The notes: generated by a model from the letters alone, not told the origin. Numbered from the stretch's first letter, positions 18,901-27,595 are shown. The stretch: 64,000 bases of DNA from Cyclobacteriaceae bacterium (GCA_019638255.1 JAHBUD010000001.1:2976001-3040000), one strand, 5' to 3'. Translations and numbers: made by a program.

Positions 18901-19214
18901 GATGAACCTTCAAATAATAGCTGAACATGATGACCATCCACCTTGTCCTCAAACGGTTCCGTTCCATCAGCCTCGTTGATGTAGCCATGCAACCGCATGT
19001 GTGCCTCGTTCATCTTTTGCTGATCAAGCAAATAAAGGGAGAATTTTCCTGGAGTAAGCAATAAACTTCCTGCCGGGGTCCGGGCAGCAAAATCCACAGC
19101 AGTCGGCCACTGATTTTTATTTTCAACAAACTTTAATGCAGGTGCTTGCGCCCATCCGGAAACGGAAAAGCCCAAAAAAATCAAAACGAATACACGTAAG
19201 TAAACTTTTTTCAT
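15915..19214 (-). CDS. Large secreted SBBP/PKD protein with type B T9SS sorting domain
   Basis: 1099 residues from ATG 19214 (a TTG nine bases earlier is less likely). The signal peptide ends SGWAQA. The first 250 residues (FVENKNQWPTAVDFAAR and LLFEGSSRSITPV) match the domain found at the N-terminus of SBBP beta-propeller proteins. About ten SBBP-type repeats follow, with YLGGS, GSDN and DSLGNVYISS motifs. A PKD domain (WDLGDGTTL), an Ig-like stretch (SYQWSTGEGP) and a second PKD-like unit come next. The end (NIITPEDSPGQNDVFTI, HNRWGTKVFES, AGIYYYTVTV) is a gliding-motility-type, type B sorting domain. It is probably a surface adhesin or matrix protein. No enzyme signature is seen. Confidence 0.85.
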   Translation of the reverse strand: MKKVYLRVFVLIFLGFSVSGWAQAPALKFVENKNQWPTAVDFAARTPAGSLLLTPGKFSLYLLDQQKMNEAHMRLHGYINEADGTEPFEDKVDGHHVQLLFEGSSRSITPVASGRTREYYNFFLGNDSSTWASRAYGYTEVIYPELYTGIDLRVSSVNHNLKYDFIVKPDASASAVQVRVNGADQLYLDHGNLIIKTSVGYLIEKKPFTYQVINGEQCEVRSEYVLEDEVLSFRFPDGYDACYELVIDPLLIFSTFSGSTADNWGSTATPGERGTLYSSGIVNNSNFGGTGSLPATPGVFQTEYGGNYDIAILKYDSTGSSLLYASYLGGSDNETPHSLVMDEKTQDLLVLGTTSSFNFPTSLTAFGQSFNGGVNVGTNVISYNFGSDIILSRISKDGDQLKASTYLGGSHNDGLNLPGSALVRNYGDEMRGDIITDSLGNVYISSVTNSSDFPGINSFSTTYRGGGSDAVVVKMDPMLTQIIWSAFIGGNNVDASHTIKLDSAYAVYVGGGTASANFPVTPNAYQSTHAGGVDGWIMKLSSEGDSIAYATFTGTSGFDQVYFIDLDKEGDVYTYGQTNGNFPVTPGVYSNANSGQFVQKLNGTLSSLIFSTRFGSSIGIPNISPTAFLVNECNNLYMSGWGGLINSGLGYWNSSTVGMPITNDALQKTTSGSDFYFMVLTADASELLYATYLGGNISRTHVDGGTSRFDKSGIVYHAVCAGCRSLSATGLPSSDFPTTPGAWSQTNNSANCNNAAFKFDLSSLRARLQTNSVAFDQPGLNVICYPDTIRFQNFSTGGEFYEWDLGDGTTLVKTDTTSFLHQYQQEGTYVVKLLAIDLNTCIGIDSAFTTLRVFRNLLKAQEDDVICYGTTYTLNAESGGVSYQWSTGEGPLSSPIVQPEESTRYYVLITDANGCKRKDTVDIEVVPFIDVKFEYSLLVNDCYSRTQVRLRNLTEQRADEYYFMDFGDGFTTDQTDYTNAYEQDGTYTVKVAGVKEFCVYEKPVNVPVYTLLVPNIITPEDSPGQNDVFTIQYGSKGQTPADAGLTVAVTIHNRWGTKVFESANYQYNWFAKDLDAGIYYYTVTVADQVTCKSWVQVVK

Positions 19215-19255
19215 CGCCTCCAATCACGGGCAAAATACTAAATCTTATGTATTGA

Positions 19256-21823
19256 TCAGCCCTCTTTTCGAAGCACCTGAAGCGGTGGCGTGGCGATAAC
19301 TTCACGTGAATTCCACCACCCGATGATCATGGTTAGCAATACCACAGCAAGGGTAATGGTAACCAAGTCCAACCATTGAAAGGCGAACGTGATTTTAAAG
19401 AAGAACGTGGTGAGTAAATAGCCTCCACCAAGGGAAAGTACCATGCCGGTAAGCGCTGAAAACAACCCCAGGTAGGCGTATTCAATTAACGTAATTTTGG
19501 TGATCTGCTTTGTGCGTGCCCCGATGGTCCTCAAAAGAACATTTTCTTTCATACGGACATATTTACTATTGATCACAGCACCCGTGAGCACCACAAGCCC
19601 GGTTATAATACTGAAGAGTGCCAGAAAGCGAATGACCATGCCCAGCTTATTGAATAATTCATTCACGGTACTCAGAATTAACCGAAGATCAATCAACGAC
19701 ACATTCGGGTACTGCATAATCAACTGCTGCTGAAAACGGTTTGCTGCCTGTTGTTCATCGATGCGGGTGGCGGTTACGTAAACCTGGGGAGCTTCTTCCA
19801 ACACTCCGGTAGGGAAAACGAAAATAAAATTAGGCGGATCTTTCGGCCAGTTAACTTTACGGATGCCACTGATGCGAACTTTGATCGGCACGCCCTGAAT
19901 ATCAAAAACTAATGAGTCTCCTTCCTTCACATCAAGCTCTTCATGAAGCCCTTGCGAAATAGTAACCCAAACAGAATCGCGCCCGGTAGTTTTCTTTTGG
20001 AGCTCCCCGCTGATCAACTCTTCCGACAAGTGAAGACTATCCCGGTAGGTAACACGGTATTCGCGAGTGAGCGCCCAGTTTGGAACACGATCCGTTGTAT
20101 CCAATTGAACTTCCTCCACCGTTTTATTTTTCAACTCCCTCAACCGGCATGTAACAATAGGCACCACCTGGTTTACCGGCAGTTTACTCTCTTCCATCAA
20201 TTTCACTACACCATCTTTTTGCGAAGGCTGAATGTCGAATAGGATTGTATTTGATTGATTCTCCTGACCGGAGAACTCCACCTGGCTAAGCAAACTTTTC
20301 TCAACAATGTTTAATGTGGTGATGATGAATGCCCCTAACCCAATGGCCACCATGAGCACACGGGTTTGATTATTGGGACGATACAGATTCGACAAAGCAT
20401 GACGCCACGCAAAGGAAGCTTTTGTCGGAAAAAATTTCTTTACTGCGTACAACAGCACTACCGCAACCAAGGTTAACGCACCTAGGGCAGCGGCAAGTCC
20501 GGCAAAAAATGAAAAGCCAATAAGGATGTTACGGGTTTGATAGTAAGCAAACGCCAGCGGAAAAATGGCAATGAGTGCAAGCACTAACAATCTTGCTTTT
20601 GAAAAAATTTTACCCGGTTCATAGTCGGCACGTAGTACGGTTAAGGGCGGAACAAACCGCACCGCCATGAGTGGCAACATGGAGAACAACAACGAAACAA
20701 TTGCGCCAACAACAATACCTTTCCATAATGACGACCAGGACACCGCAAAACTCACCTCTACAGGCAACAATCCTTTAAACACAATAGGAATAACTTGTTG
20801 AATGACCAACCCCAGTACAGCTCCTACAATGCTTCCAATAATTCCCAGCAAAAAAATCTGGATAAAATAAATGTTAAACGCCTGCCATCCGGATGATCCG
20901 ATGCAGCGCAACACAGCTACCTCATCGCGTTTCTCGCGCGCATAAATATGAACAGCACTGGCCACTCCAATACAGCCTAGAATTAGTGCCACAAAAGCAA
21001 GCAAAGAAAAGAACCGGTAAACCGATTGAAAGGCCTCTCCCAATTCTTCTTTCCGCTCCTGAACCGTATCGTATCCATGTCCGTATTTTCGGATTTCGGG
21101 TTTGAGGGTTGCTACCAGTGATTCGGTTTCTGCTTCCGAATTTGTCTTGAAATAATTCCGGTAGTTAACACGGCTACCATATTGAACCAATCCGGTTGAA
21201 TCGAGTTGTTCCATAGCAATGTATACTGACGGGGTGAATGTGGACAGAATACCCCCGCCTCCCGGAATTTTGGTAACCACACCGGCCACCACAAAATAAG
21301 AATTTCCAATTCGAATCGAATCACCCGAACTGACTTCATACTGACTCGCCAATGTTTCATCTAGCAAGGCATAACCTTCATCGCGCATCATTCGGTACGC
21401 AGAAGCCGGTAGTGTTTCGATACTGCCGTAAAAGGGAAAATCGCCTTCCAACGATACCAACCTAATTAATCGGGATTGACCTGAATGAACAAACAAAACC
21501 ATAGAAGCCATATCCGCTTCTCTTGCCTGAGGGAATTTCGTTGAATCAAATAGCGCTACTAAAGCAGGCTCAAATTTTTTACTTCCATTCACCACCACGT
21601 CAGCGCCTAGCAACTCTTTCGCATTGCGGTCAATATCCTGCTGTAGCGATTCATTGAGTGAATCAAGCGAAACCACTGCGGCTATCCCGGTAATTAATGA
21701 AGCAGCAAACAGAAATAATCGGGAAAAATTATGCCTTGCATCGCGCCACGCCATCAGCCATACCCAACGGTCGCGAAACAGACTGCGCACCTTGCGCTTT
21801 AAGCGGATGGTATAATCAATCAT
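19256..21823 (-). CDS. ABC transporter permease with two FtsX units (YbbP-like)
   Basis: 855 residues with the pattern of large FtsX/MacB-type permeases: an N-terminal membrane helix, a periplasmic domain (about 50-260), three helices around LLAFVALILGCIGVASAVH, a pair of central helices, a second periplasmic domain and a final three-helix FtsX core (LALFSIITGLVVLTGAVINSKY). The C-terminus ends WWNSREVIATPPLQVLR. It forms an exporter with the ATPase encoded just upstream, with which it shares a four-base overlap. With the divergent GDSL esterase this is the YbbA-YbbP-TesA neighbourhood known from many bacteria. The substrate is unknown, perhaps a lipid or lipopeptide. Confidence 0.88.
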   Translation of the reverse strand: MIDYTIRLKRKVRSLFRDRWVWLMAWRDARHNFSRLFLFAASLITGIAAVVSLDSLNESLQQDIDRNAKELLGADVVVNGSKKFEPALVALFDSTKFPQAREADMASMVLFVHSGQSRLIRLVSLEGDFPFYGSIETLPASAYRMMRDEGYALLDETLASQYEVSSGDSIRIGNSYFVVAGVVTKIPGGGGILSTFTPSVYIAMEQLDSTGLVQYGSRVNYRNYFKTNSEAETESLVATLKPEIRKYGHGYDTVQERKEELGEAFQSVYRFFSLLAFVALILGCIGVASAVHIYAREKRDEVAVLRCIGSSGWQAFNIYFIQIFLLGIIGSIVGAVLGLVIQQVIPIVFKGLLPVEVSFAVSWSSLWKGIVVGAIVSLLFSMLPLMAVRFVPPLTVLRADYEPGKIFSKARLLVLALIAIFPLAFAYYQTRNILIGFSFFAGLAAALGALTLVAVVLLYAVKKFFPTKASFAWRHALSNLYRPNNQTRVLMVAIGLGAFIITTLNIVEKSLLSQVEFSGQENQSNTILFDIQPSQKDGVVKLMEESKLPVNQVVPIVTCRLRELKNKTVEEVQLDTTDRVPNWALTREYRVTYRDSLHLSEELISGELQKKTTGRDSVWVTISQGLHEELDVKEGDSLVFDIQGVPIKVRISGIRKVNWPKDPPNFIFVFPTGVLEEAPQVYVTATRIDEQQAANRFQQQLIMQYPNVSLIDLRLILSTVNELFNKLGMVIRFLALFSIITGLVVLTGAVINSKYVRMKENVLLRTIGARTKQITKITLIEYAYLGLFSALTGMVLSLGGGYLLTTFFFKITFAFQWLDLVTITLAVVLLTMIIGWWNSREVIATPPLQVLRKEG

Positions 21824-22512
21824 ACTACAGCGATCAACTCCTCCTCAACTATTTTTCCGCCCTTCATGCGCAGGATGCGTTCGGTTTTACGGGCGAGTTC
21901 AAGATTATGGGTTACCAGTACGAGTGTTGTACCCATCTGCTTATTCAACGAGAACAGCAAATCGGTAATGTGGTGAGAATTTTCTTCATCAAGATTACCG
22001 GTCGGTTCATCCGCAAAGAGAATTTTAGGATCGGTGATAAATGCCCGCGCCATGGCTACACGTTGTTGTTCCCCACCCGATAATTGTGTTGGATAATGAT
22101 GCATCCTGTCCGCCAGACCAACCAGGCTCAGCAATTCCTTTGCTTTTTCTGATACATTTTTTACTCCGCGCAGTTCAAGCGGTACCATCACATTTTCCAA
22201 CGCTGTAAGCGTGGCGAGCAACTGAAAATTTTGAAACACAAAGCCTACGTATTGATTGCGCAGATATGCCCGGTCGTCCTCACTCATGGCGTTAAGTTTA
22301 AAGCCCATCAATGAAACCTTGCCCGAAGTAGGGACATCCAGCCCGGCACACAACCCGAGTAAGGTTGTCTTGCCACTTCCGGAGGGTCCAATTATGGCAA
22401 GGGTATTGCCTTGATTGATGGTGAAGTTTACGTTATCCAACACAGTAAGTTGCCCGTTGGCGGATGGATACGATTTGGACAACGCTTCTGCTTGGAGAAC
22501 AATCTGGGACAT
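21820..22512 (-). CDS. ABC transporter ATP-binding protein (YbbA/LolD type)
   Basis: 230 residues, a complete ABC ATPase of the MacB/LolD/YbbA group. Walker A is GPSGSGKTT, followed by the Q-loop VFQNFQLL, the signature LSGGEQQR, Walker [13 protein letters not shown] and the H-loop VLVTHN. It energises the FtsX-type permease encoded immediately downstream through an ATGA overlap. The start is ATG 22512. The 85-base gap to the divergent esterase gene must hold both promoters. Confidence 0.93.
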   Translation of the reverse strand: MSQIVLQAEALSKSYPSANGQLTVLDNVNFTINQGNTLAIIGPSGSGKTTLLGLCAGLDVPTSGKVSLMGFKLNAMSEDDRAYLRNQYVGFVFQNFQLLATLTALENVMVPLELRGVKNVSEKAKELLSLVGLADRMHHYPTQLSGGEQQRVAMARAFITDPKILFADEPTGNLDEENSHHITDLLFSLNKQMGTTLVLVTHNLELARKTERILRMKGGKIVEEELIAVV

Positions 22513-22597
22513 AAGTATTACTTTTCTAATAATCGGTGATGGTGTTGCAAGATAAACTAACTTTAAACCTTTAACGTTTAACCCTTAAACTAATTCC

Positions 22598-23206
22598 ATG
22601 GTCGGAAAGTTTAGCTGGATTATTGTATCGCTGATGTTTTTACAGGGCTCGTCAACCGTAAAAACCATTATGTTTTATGGCGATAGCCTTACAGCAGGCT
22701 ATGGTCTTTCAACCGAAGAGGCATTCCCTGCTGTACTGGAAAAGAAATTAAATGCACAAACCATACGCTGCAAAGTGATCAATGCCGGATTAAGCGGAGA
22801 AACTTCTGCCGGTGGTTTATCACGCATCGATTGGGTGTTGCGGCAACCAGTCGACATATTTATTCTGGAGTTGGGTGGTAATGACGGTTTACGTGGTTTA
22901 CCGCTCGACCAGACCATGGCTAACCTGCAGGCTATACTTGATAAGGTAAAGGCCAAAAATCCCAACGTTAAAATTGTGGTGGCCGGCATGATGGTACCCC
23001 CCAACATGGGTAAAGATTATTCCAATCAGTTTAAAGAAGTATTTCCAGAGCTTACTAAAAAGAATAAAGCAACGCTTATCCCCTTTTTACTGGAAGGCGT
23101 GGGTGGCAATGAAAAACTGAATCTACCGGATGGAATTCACCCCAATGCGGAAGGACACAAAATAATTGCCAACAACCTGATGCGTTACATCACTCCACTG
23201 CTATAG
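22598..23206 (+). CDS. GDSL-type arylesterase/lysophospholipase (TesA-like)
   Basis: 202 residues with an N-terminal signal-like segment and the SGNH hydrolase blocks: FYGDSLTAGYG (nucleophile Ser30), the block II region NAGLSGETSAGG, LELGGNDGLRG (block III Gly-x-Asn) and DGIHPNAEGH (block V Asp and His). TesA-type enzymes hydrolyse acyl thioesters and lysophospholipids in the periplasm. It is divergent from the ybbA-type gene, as in many genomes. The stop overlaps the 3' end of the convergent alpha/beta hydrolase gene by six bases. Confidence 0.93.
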   Translation: MVGKFSWIIVSLMFLQGSSTVKTIMFYGDSLTAGYGLSTEEAFPAVLEKKLNAQTIRCKVINAGLSGETSAGGLSRIDWVLRQPVDIFILELGGNDGLRGLPLDQTMANLQAILDKVKAKNPNVKIVVAGMMVPPNMGKDYSNQFKEVFPELTKKNKATLIPFLLEGVGGNEKLNLPDGIHPNAEGHKIIANNLMRYITPLL

Positions 23207-24076
23207 TTTTTTGGTGCAGTCGTATAAAAAATTAACAACGTCCATCGACACCGGATCATCCTCTCTTCCAAATTCCCGATGCATGGACAAACTGTTCTTT
23301 TTTGGGTAACCTTTGATCTGTACCTGTATGTTGGATTCATTGAACTTTCGTGCGAGGTTAACGGCATCGCTTTCGGTTGGTGTTTTACTTCCAGAGTAGG
23401 CCAAAAAAATTGGCGGTACAACAATGCCAGGCTTTATGTGCGTAACCGGAGAAGCTTCACTCCACTCCTGCTCGGTAAGGCCAAAGGTATCCAAACACCA
23501 GTCCTTCACTTTATTGTTATTGTCGGGGATGATTTTAGCTACATCAAAGCCCAGGCCGTCAATGGAAATTACACCTTTAATCATGTCTAATGAACCCTCT
23601 GCCTGTTTAAGGTAATCTTCATTCACCGTAATCATCACTGACATTTGTGCACCGGAAGCATACCCCATCAGGAATATCTTATCCTTATCGCCACTGTAGT
23701 GCATAATGTTATTATAAACCCACACCAAGGCATGGGCCACATCCTGCATATGACCCGGGTGTTTCACATCAGGAGAAAGCCGATGGTTTATGCTAACGAA
23801 AATATAACCTTTAGAAGTAAAGTATTCGGGTTTTACACCCACATCACTTTTATCACCGAAAGCCCACAATCCGCCATGCACCCAGATGATTACCGGGGAC
23901 TTGCTCCCCTTCTTTGGCATGTAGATATCCAACGCATTCAGCCGAGGATCCTTGGCCAGCTTGGCATACTGAAGATCAAGTACCTTGAAATACGAACCCG
24001 CATCGCCTTTGCGCTGCCCCATTAACGGGATGAAAGACAATAAAGCGCAAAAAAATAATAAACGCTTAATCTGCAT
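23201..24076 (-). CDS. Secreted alpha/beta hydrolase (carboxylesterase-like)
   Basis: 291 residues with a signal peptide (LLFFCALLSFIPLMGQR). The oxyanion motif VHGGLWAFGDKSD, the nucleophile elbow MGYASGAQM and a late SMHREFG histidine mark an esterase/lipase of the hormone-sensitive lipase or BD-FAE-like kind. The nucleophile elbow reads G-Y-A-S-G rather than G-x-S-x-G in strict spacing, with Ser as the likely nucleophile. The substrate is unknown, and short acyl esters of plant or bacterial polymers are a guess. It is a single gene on the minus strand. Confidence 0.83.
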   Translation of the reverse strand: MQIKRLLFFCALLSFIPLMGQRKGDAGSYFKVLDLQYAKLAKDPRLNALDIYMPKKGSKSPVIIWVHGGLWAFGDKSDVGVKPEYFTSKGYIFVSINHRLSPDVKHPGHMQDVAHALVWVYNNIMHYSGDKDKIFLMGYASGAQMSVMITVNEDYLKQAEGSLDMIKGVISIDGLGFDVAKIIPDNNNKVKDWCLDTFGLTEQEWSEASPVTHIKPGIVVPPIFLAYSGSKTPTESDAVNLARKFNESNIQVQIKGYPKKNSLSMHREFGREDDPVSMDVVNFLYDCTKKL

Positions 24077-24183
24077 ATTGATAAAAACTGGTGAACATTG
24101 TCTGTTTAATCGTAGTTAAAATATCAATTATTTAGCCAAAAGCAATGGCCTGATACCCCAAACCCCTCATTTCTCCCCGTTTA

Positions 24184-25395
24184 ATGAAAAACGAAAAAGC
24201 ACTTCTCTTTATCCTGGCAGCCGCCATGTTTACCCATATTATGGATTTCATGATTATGATGCCCCTTAGCCCATCGCTGATGAGCATCTTTGATCTTGAT
24301 GCCCAGAAGTTCAGCCTGCTTGTATCCTCCTATACGATAACCGCGGGTGTAACCGGCTTTCTGGCTGCTTTTCAAATTGACCGATATGACCGGAAAAGCT
24401 TATTGCTGTTGATGTATTTTGGTTTTACCATCGGCACATTGGCTTGCGCGATTGCGCCCTCGTATTTCTTCCTGCTGATAGCCCGTTCAACAGCCGGTGC
24501 CTTTGGAGGAGTGTTGGGCGCACTGATCCTTTCTATTGTAAGCGATGTTATCCCGCTTGAGCGCAGGGCGAGTGCCTTGGGAATCGTCATGGCTTCCTTC
24601 TCGCTGGCTTCTGTTTTTGGCGTCCCCTTTGGATTATTTCTAGCTGACTTTTTCAGTTGGCATGCACCGTTTATGTTTCTGGGCATTCTTGCCGTCATCA
24701 TCTGGGGCTTAATGCTACGCTTTATACCACCACTGAGAACACATTTAGATGGAGGCCATGCAGTTAAAAAACCCATGGAGATTCTGTCGAATATTTTTGG
24801 TCAGCGTAATACCCGGATAGGACTAACCTTCACCTCGGTACTGACCCTTGGCCACTTTACGATTGTTCCGTTCATCGCTGCTTACATGGTTGGCAATGTA
24901 GGGTTCACCAACGATCAACTGGCGTACATCTACCTGGTGGGTGGAGCCCTTACCATCTTCTTCTCGCCCTGGGTTGGTAAAATGGCCGACAAACATGGCA
25001 GGTTGAAAATTTTTACCATCTTCGGTAGCCTGGTAATTATCCCCATTCTGATGATTACCCACATGCCACCCACACCGTTGTGGGCCGCACTGATTGTTGC
25101 GGGAATATTTTTCATCTTCAGCAACGGCCGGATGGTTCCGTCTACAACAATGGAAACAGCCATCATCAACCCGGAGAGTCGCGGTAGTTATATGAGCTTG
25201 CGGTCTTCCGTTCAGCAGTTAACTTCCGGTATGGCCGCATTTCTTGCAGGTTCCATCATCAGTGAAACAACTTCCGAATTCAGCGCAGAAGCCAAAGCAT
25301 TAGTCAATTATAATTATGTCGGATGGATTGCAGTGTTCTTCAGTCTGGTATCGCTATGGATTGCTCGTAAACTCACCGTGGCGAAGGGCTCCTAA
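24184..25395 (+). CDS. Major facilitator superfamily transporter
   Basis: 403 residues with twelve predicted membrane helices, starting MKNEKALLFILAAAMFTHIMDF. The loop after helix 2 (FQIDRYDRKSLLL) is the MFS motif A position, repeated after helix 8 as KMADKHGRLKIF. The IMMPLSPSLMSIFDL start resembles arabinose-efflux (AraJ/YdhP-like) and drug-export members. The direction and substrate cannot be told. It has its own start after a 107-base divergent gap and is not clearly tied to either neighbour. Confidence 0.88.
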   Translation: MKNEKALLFILAAAMFTHIMDFMIMMPLSPSLMSIFDLDAQKFSLLVSSYTITAGVTGFLAAFQIDRYDRKSLLLLMYFGFTIGTLACAIAPSYFFLLIARSTAGAFGGVLGALILSIVSDVIPLERRASALGIVMASFSLASVFGVPFGLFLADFFSWHAPFMFLGILAVIIWGLMLRFIPPLRTHLDGGHAVKKPMEILSNIFGQRNTRIGLTFTSVLTLGHFTIVPFIAAYMVGNVGFTNDQLAYIYLVGGALTIFFSPWVGKMADKHGRLKIFTIFGSLVIIPILMITHMPPTPLWAALIVAGIFFIFSNGRMVPSTTMETAIINPESRGSYMSLRSSVQQLTSGMAAFLAGSIISETTSEFSAEAKALVNYNYVGWIAVFFSLVSLWIARKLTVAKGS

Positions 25396-25412
25396 AGGAA
25401 GACTAGAATTTC

Positions 25413-25426
25413 TTGATCACGATCAA
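25413..25426. promoter_or_regulatory. Perfect FNR/CRP-type box before the ABA4-like operon
   Basis: TTGATCACGATCAA is a perfect inverted repeat and equals the FNR consensus TTGAT-N4-ATCAA. Its centre is about 44 bases before the start point expected from the weak -7 element CATCTTTA at 25450-25457, close to the class II activator position. It lies 49 bases before the ATG of the ABA4-like gene. Confidence 0.5.
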
Positions 25427-25475
25427 TGAAAAAATCTGCCAAGACAAACCATCTTTACACTAAACTTTTAAACAC

Positions 25476-25910
25476 ATGACAATCGATAACCTCTTCCTCG
25501 TATGTAATAACGTGGCATTACTGGGGTGGCTTTTACTGTTGTTTGCTCCCCGGTGGCGGTGGACATCACGAATTATTCTCTCAGGGGCGATGGCCCTTTT
25601 GCTGGGAGCCGTTTACCTAACGCTTATCGCACTCTATTTCGGCCGGGCCGAAGGTAGTTTCGGATCGTTGAATGGCGTGATGAAACTTTTTGAAAATAAG
25701 GAGGCCGTTATGGCCGGATGGGTTCATTACCTGGCCTTTGATCTGTTTGTTGGTACATGGATCGTGAGTAACAGTCAAAAGTTGGGCATTAAACATGGAT
25801 GGATCATTCCATGCTTGTTCTTCACCTTTATGTTTGGCCCGATTGGATTGATACTTTACTACTTCGTACGCGCTATGCATACCAAAAAGGTCCTCCATGA
25901 GAATTTCTGA
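25476..25910 (+). CDS. ABA4-like family membrane protein
   Basis: 144 residues with four hydrophobic helices. The sequence NLFLVCNNVALLGWLLLLFAP, the GSFGSLNGVMKLFENKEAVMAGWVHY core, LAFDLFVGTWI and the C-terminal FGPIGLILYY match the ABA4-like (DUF4281) family. Its plant member takes part in neoxanthin formation. The bacterial members have no settled function. It overlaps the next gene by 14 bases, so the pair is co-translated. A perfect FNR-type box lies upstream. Confidence 0.85.
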   Translation: MTIDNLFLVCNNVALLGWLLLLFAPRWRWTSRIILSGAMALLLGAVYLTLIALYFGRAEGSFGSLNGVMKLFENKEAVMAGWVHYLAFDLFVGTWIVSNSQKLGIKHGWIIPCLFFTFMFGPIGLILYYFVRAMHTKKVLHENF

Positions 25911-26682
25911 ATTCATTGCTGCCATCAGGAAATTAAACCCACTTTTATACTATACGGGGTTAGCTCACCTTGTATTATTTATATTCTTCATACCATTATT
26001 CCTGGTCGATGATCGGATTGTGCTTGGCATAAACACATGGATTAAACCGATGAAGTTCGCCCTTTCCATAGTTATCTATCTGTGGACATTTGCCTGGCTT
26101 CTTCAATATGTTCAGCACAAATCAAAAGTTAAGATTATCACCTGGGGCATCATTATTTGTATGGTTGTAGAAATGGTTTTAATCACATTTCAGGCAGCAC
26201 GTGGTATACCCTCGCACTTTAACATCACTTCTGTGCAGAATGTCATGATCTTCAGTACCATGGGAACGTTCATCGGGATTAATACATTTCTGGTTCTTTA
26301 CACCCTTTACCTGTTTTTTACCGATGCTGTGGTTATACCCGATCTCGCCATGAAAATTGCCTGGCGTGGCGGTTTGCTTCTCTTTTTTCTGGGAGGAATT
26401 TCCGGTGGGCTGATGGTGACAAATTTTGCGCATACTGTAGGTGCTCCTGATGGCGGTCCCGGATTACTCTTTTTAAATTGGAGTACAATTGCCGGTGACA
26501 TTCGTGTTGCGCATTTCATTACCCTGCACGGCTTACAAATTATCCCGCTTATTGTTATGCTCTTTCGCGAGCGGATGAAATCACCCAACAGGTTTTCAGT
26601 CGTGGTTTTTACTGGCTATGCTTTGCTTTGTATTACACTCCACATGCTTGCGCTTTCAGGGAAACCACTACTCCAAAGCTGA
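25897..26682 (+). CDS. Polytopic membrane protein of unknown function
   Basis: 261 residues with about seven hydrophobic helices and a short cytosolic N-terminus (MRISEFIAAIRKLNPLLYYTG). Notable conserved-looking parts are WIKPMKFALSI in the second segment, the FNITSVQNVMIFSTMGTFIGINTF stretch, and HFITLHGLQIIPL with a histidine pair inside a helix. No transporter or enzyme signature is recognised. The start lies inside the ABA4-like gene, so the two proteins are probably made in fixed ratio and may form a complex. Confidence 0.78.
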   Translation: MRISEFIAAIRKLNPLLYYTGLAHLVLFIFFIPLFLVDDRIVLGINTWIKPMKFALSIVIYLWTFAWLLQYVQHKSKVKIITWGIIICMVVEMVLITFQAARGIPSHFNITSVQNVMIFSTMGTFIGINTFLVLYTLYLFFTDAVVIPDLAMKIAWRGGLLLFFLGGISGGLMVTNFAHTVGAPDGGPGLLFLNWSTIAGDIRVAHFITLHGLQIIPLIVMLFRERMKSPNRFSVVVFTGYALLCITLHMLALSGKPLLQS

Positions 26683-26688
26683 AGAATC

Positions 26689-27522
26689 TTAGCCTATCTG
26701 AACGCTGGTCATGGTAATAGAGCCCATGACAGCTTTATCGTTGAAGAAGGTGATTTTCTCTTCTTTTGCCTGAAGCCCAAGAATATAAAGCAAAGGATAG
26801 TAATGATCCGGTGTGGGTATAGCATAGTTTGCAGCCTGACCGAAATCGCTATACCGGATTAGTGATGTATGATCTGTCTTCAGAATTGAATCCTTGAATT
26901 TTTTATTCATTTCAATAGCCCAATCATAACCAAAGTCCGGCTTGTCTGTCTTGCTCCAATCAATCATCCGAAGGTTGTGCACCATATTACCGCTTCCGAT
27001 AATCAAAACGCCTTTCTTCCGCAAGGCGGCTAACTCCTTCGCAAGGTCGTAGTGGTATTGTGCAGGTTTATTATAATCGATACTCAGTTGCAGCACCGGT
27101 ATATCGGCTTCAGGATACATGTGCCGCACGACCGTCCATGTGCCATGATCCAGGCCCCAGTCATGATCAAGACCTATGGTAGTAGATTGAATTAATTGCT
27201 TTGTTTCCGCAGCCAAGGCAGGATCGCCCGGAGCCGGGTATTGAACCTGGTATAGCGCTGGCGGAAATCCGCCAAAGTCGTGAATAGTTTTTGGATTGGG
27301 CATGGCGGTTATATGCGTTCCCCGGGTAAGCCAATGCGCACTGATTACGATCACCGCTGTTGGTCTCTTGATTTCCTCCCCCATCTTTCGCCACCGCATC
27401 GAAAATTCATTGTCCTCAATACCGTTCATGGGAGAACCATGCCCGATAAAGAGTAAAGGCATTACCTGATCTTCAGATGGAAGTGAATCAGAAAACGTTT
27501 TGAATGAATGAAGTGTGCTCAT
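26689..27522 (-). CDS. 4,5-DOPA-extradiol-dioxygenase-like protein (YgiD family)
   Basis: 277 residues of the class III extradiol ring-cleavage (LigB-like) fold. Metal-binding and active-site positions are visible: FIGHGSPMN (His28), VISAHWLT, HDFGGFPPALYQVQYPAPG, LDHGTWTVV and IGSGNMVHNLR. E. coli YgiD has DOPA dioxygenase activity in vitro, but its physiological substrate is unclear. A TACTTTTG promoter element at 27534-27527 would give almost no leader before the ATG at 27522. The internal Met at 27462 (MPLLFIGHG) is therefore a possible alternative start, though the family usually has the longer N-terminus. Confidence 0.9.
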   Translation of the reverse strand: MSTLHSFKTFSDSLPSEDQVMPLLFIGHGSPMNGIEDNEFSMRWRKMGEEIKRPTAVIVISAHWLTRGTHITAMPNPKTIHDFGGFPPALYQVQYPAPGDPALAAETKQLIQSTTIGLDHDWGLDHGTWTVVRHMYPEADIPVLQLSIDYNKPAQYHYDLAKELAALRKKGVLIIGSGNMVHNLRMIDWSKTDKPDFGYDWAIEMNKKFKDSILKTDHTSLIRYSDFGQAANYAIPTPDHYYPLLYILGLQAKEEKITFFNDKAVMGSITMTSVQIG

Positions 27523-27526
27523 GTGA

Positions 27527-27534
27527 CAAAAGTA
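27527..27534 (-). promoter_or_regulatory. Candidate -7 element for the YgiD-like gene
   Basis: TACTTTTG matches TAnnTTTG exactly on the minus strand. A TTTG lies 22 bases further upstream (27560-27557). If used, the transcript would begin within a few bases of the ATG at 27522. Confidence 0.35.
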
Positions 27535-27595
27535 TTGACCGTAAAATAACTGTATTCAAACCGAATTAGTTCAGAAATGCTTTCGCATTACCCAA

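Noticed and set aside
24372..24776. 134-codon open frame on the minus strand inside the MFS gene
   Set aside because: Antisense to conserved membrane helices of the transporter; no signal or domain seen.
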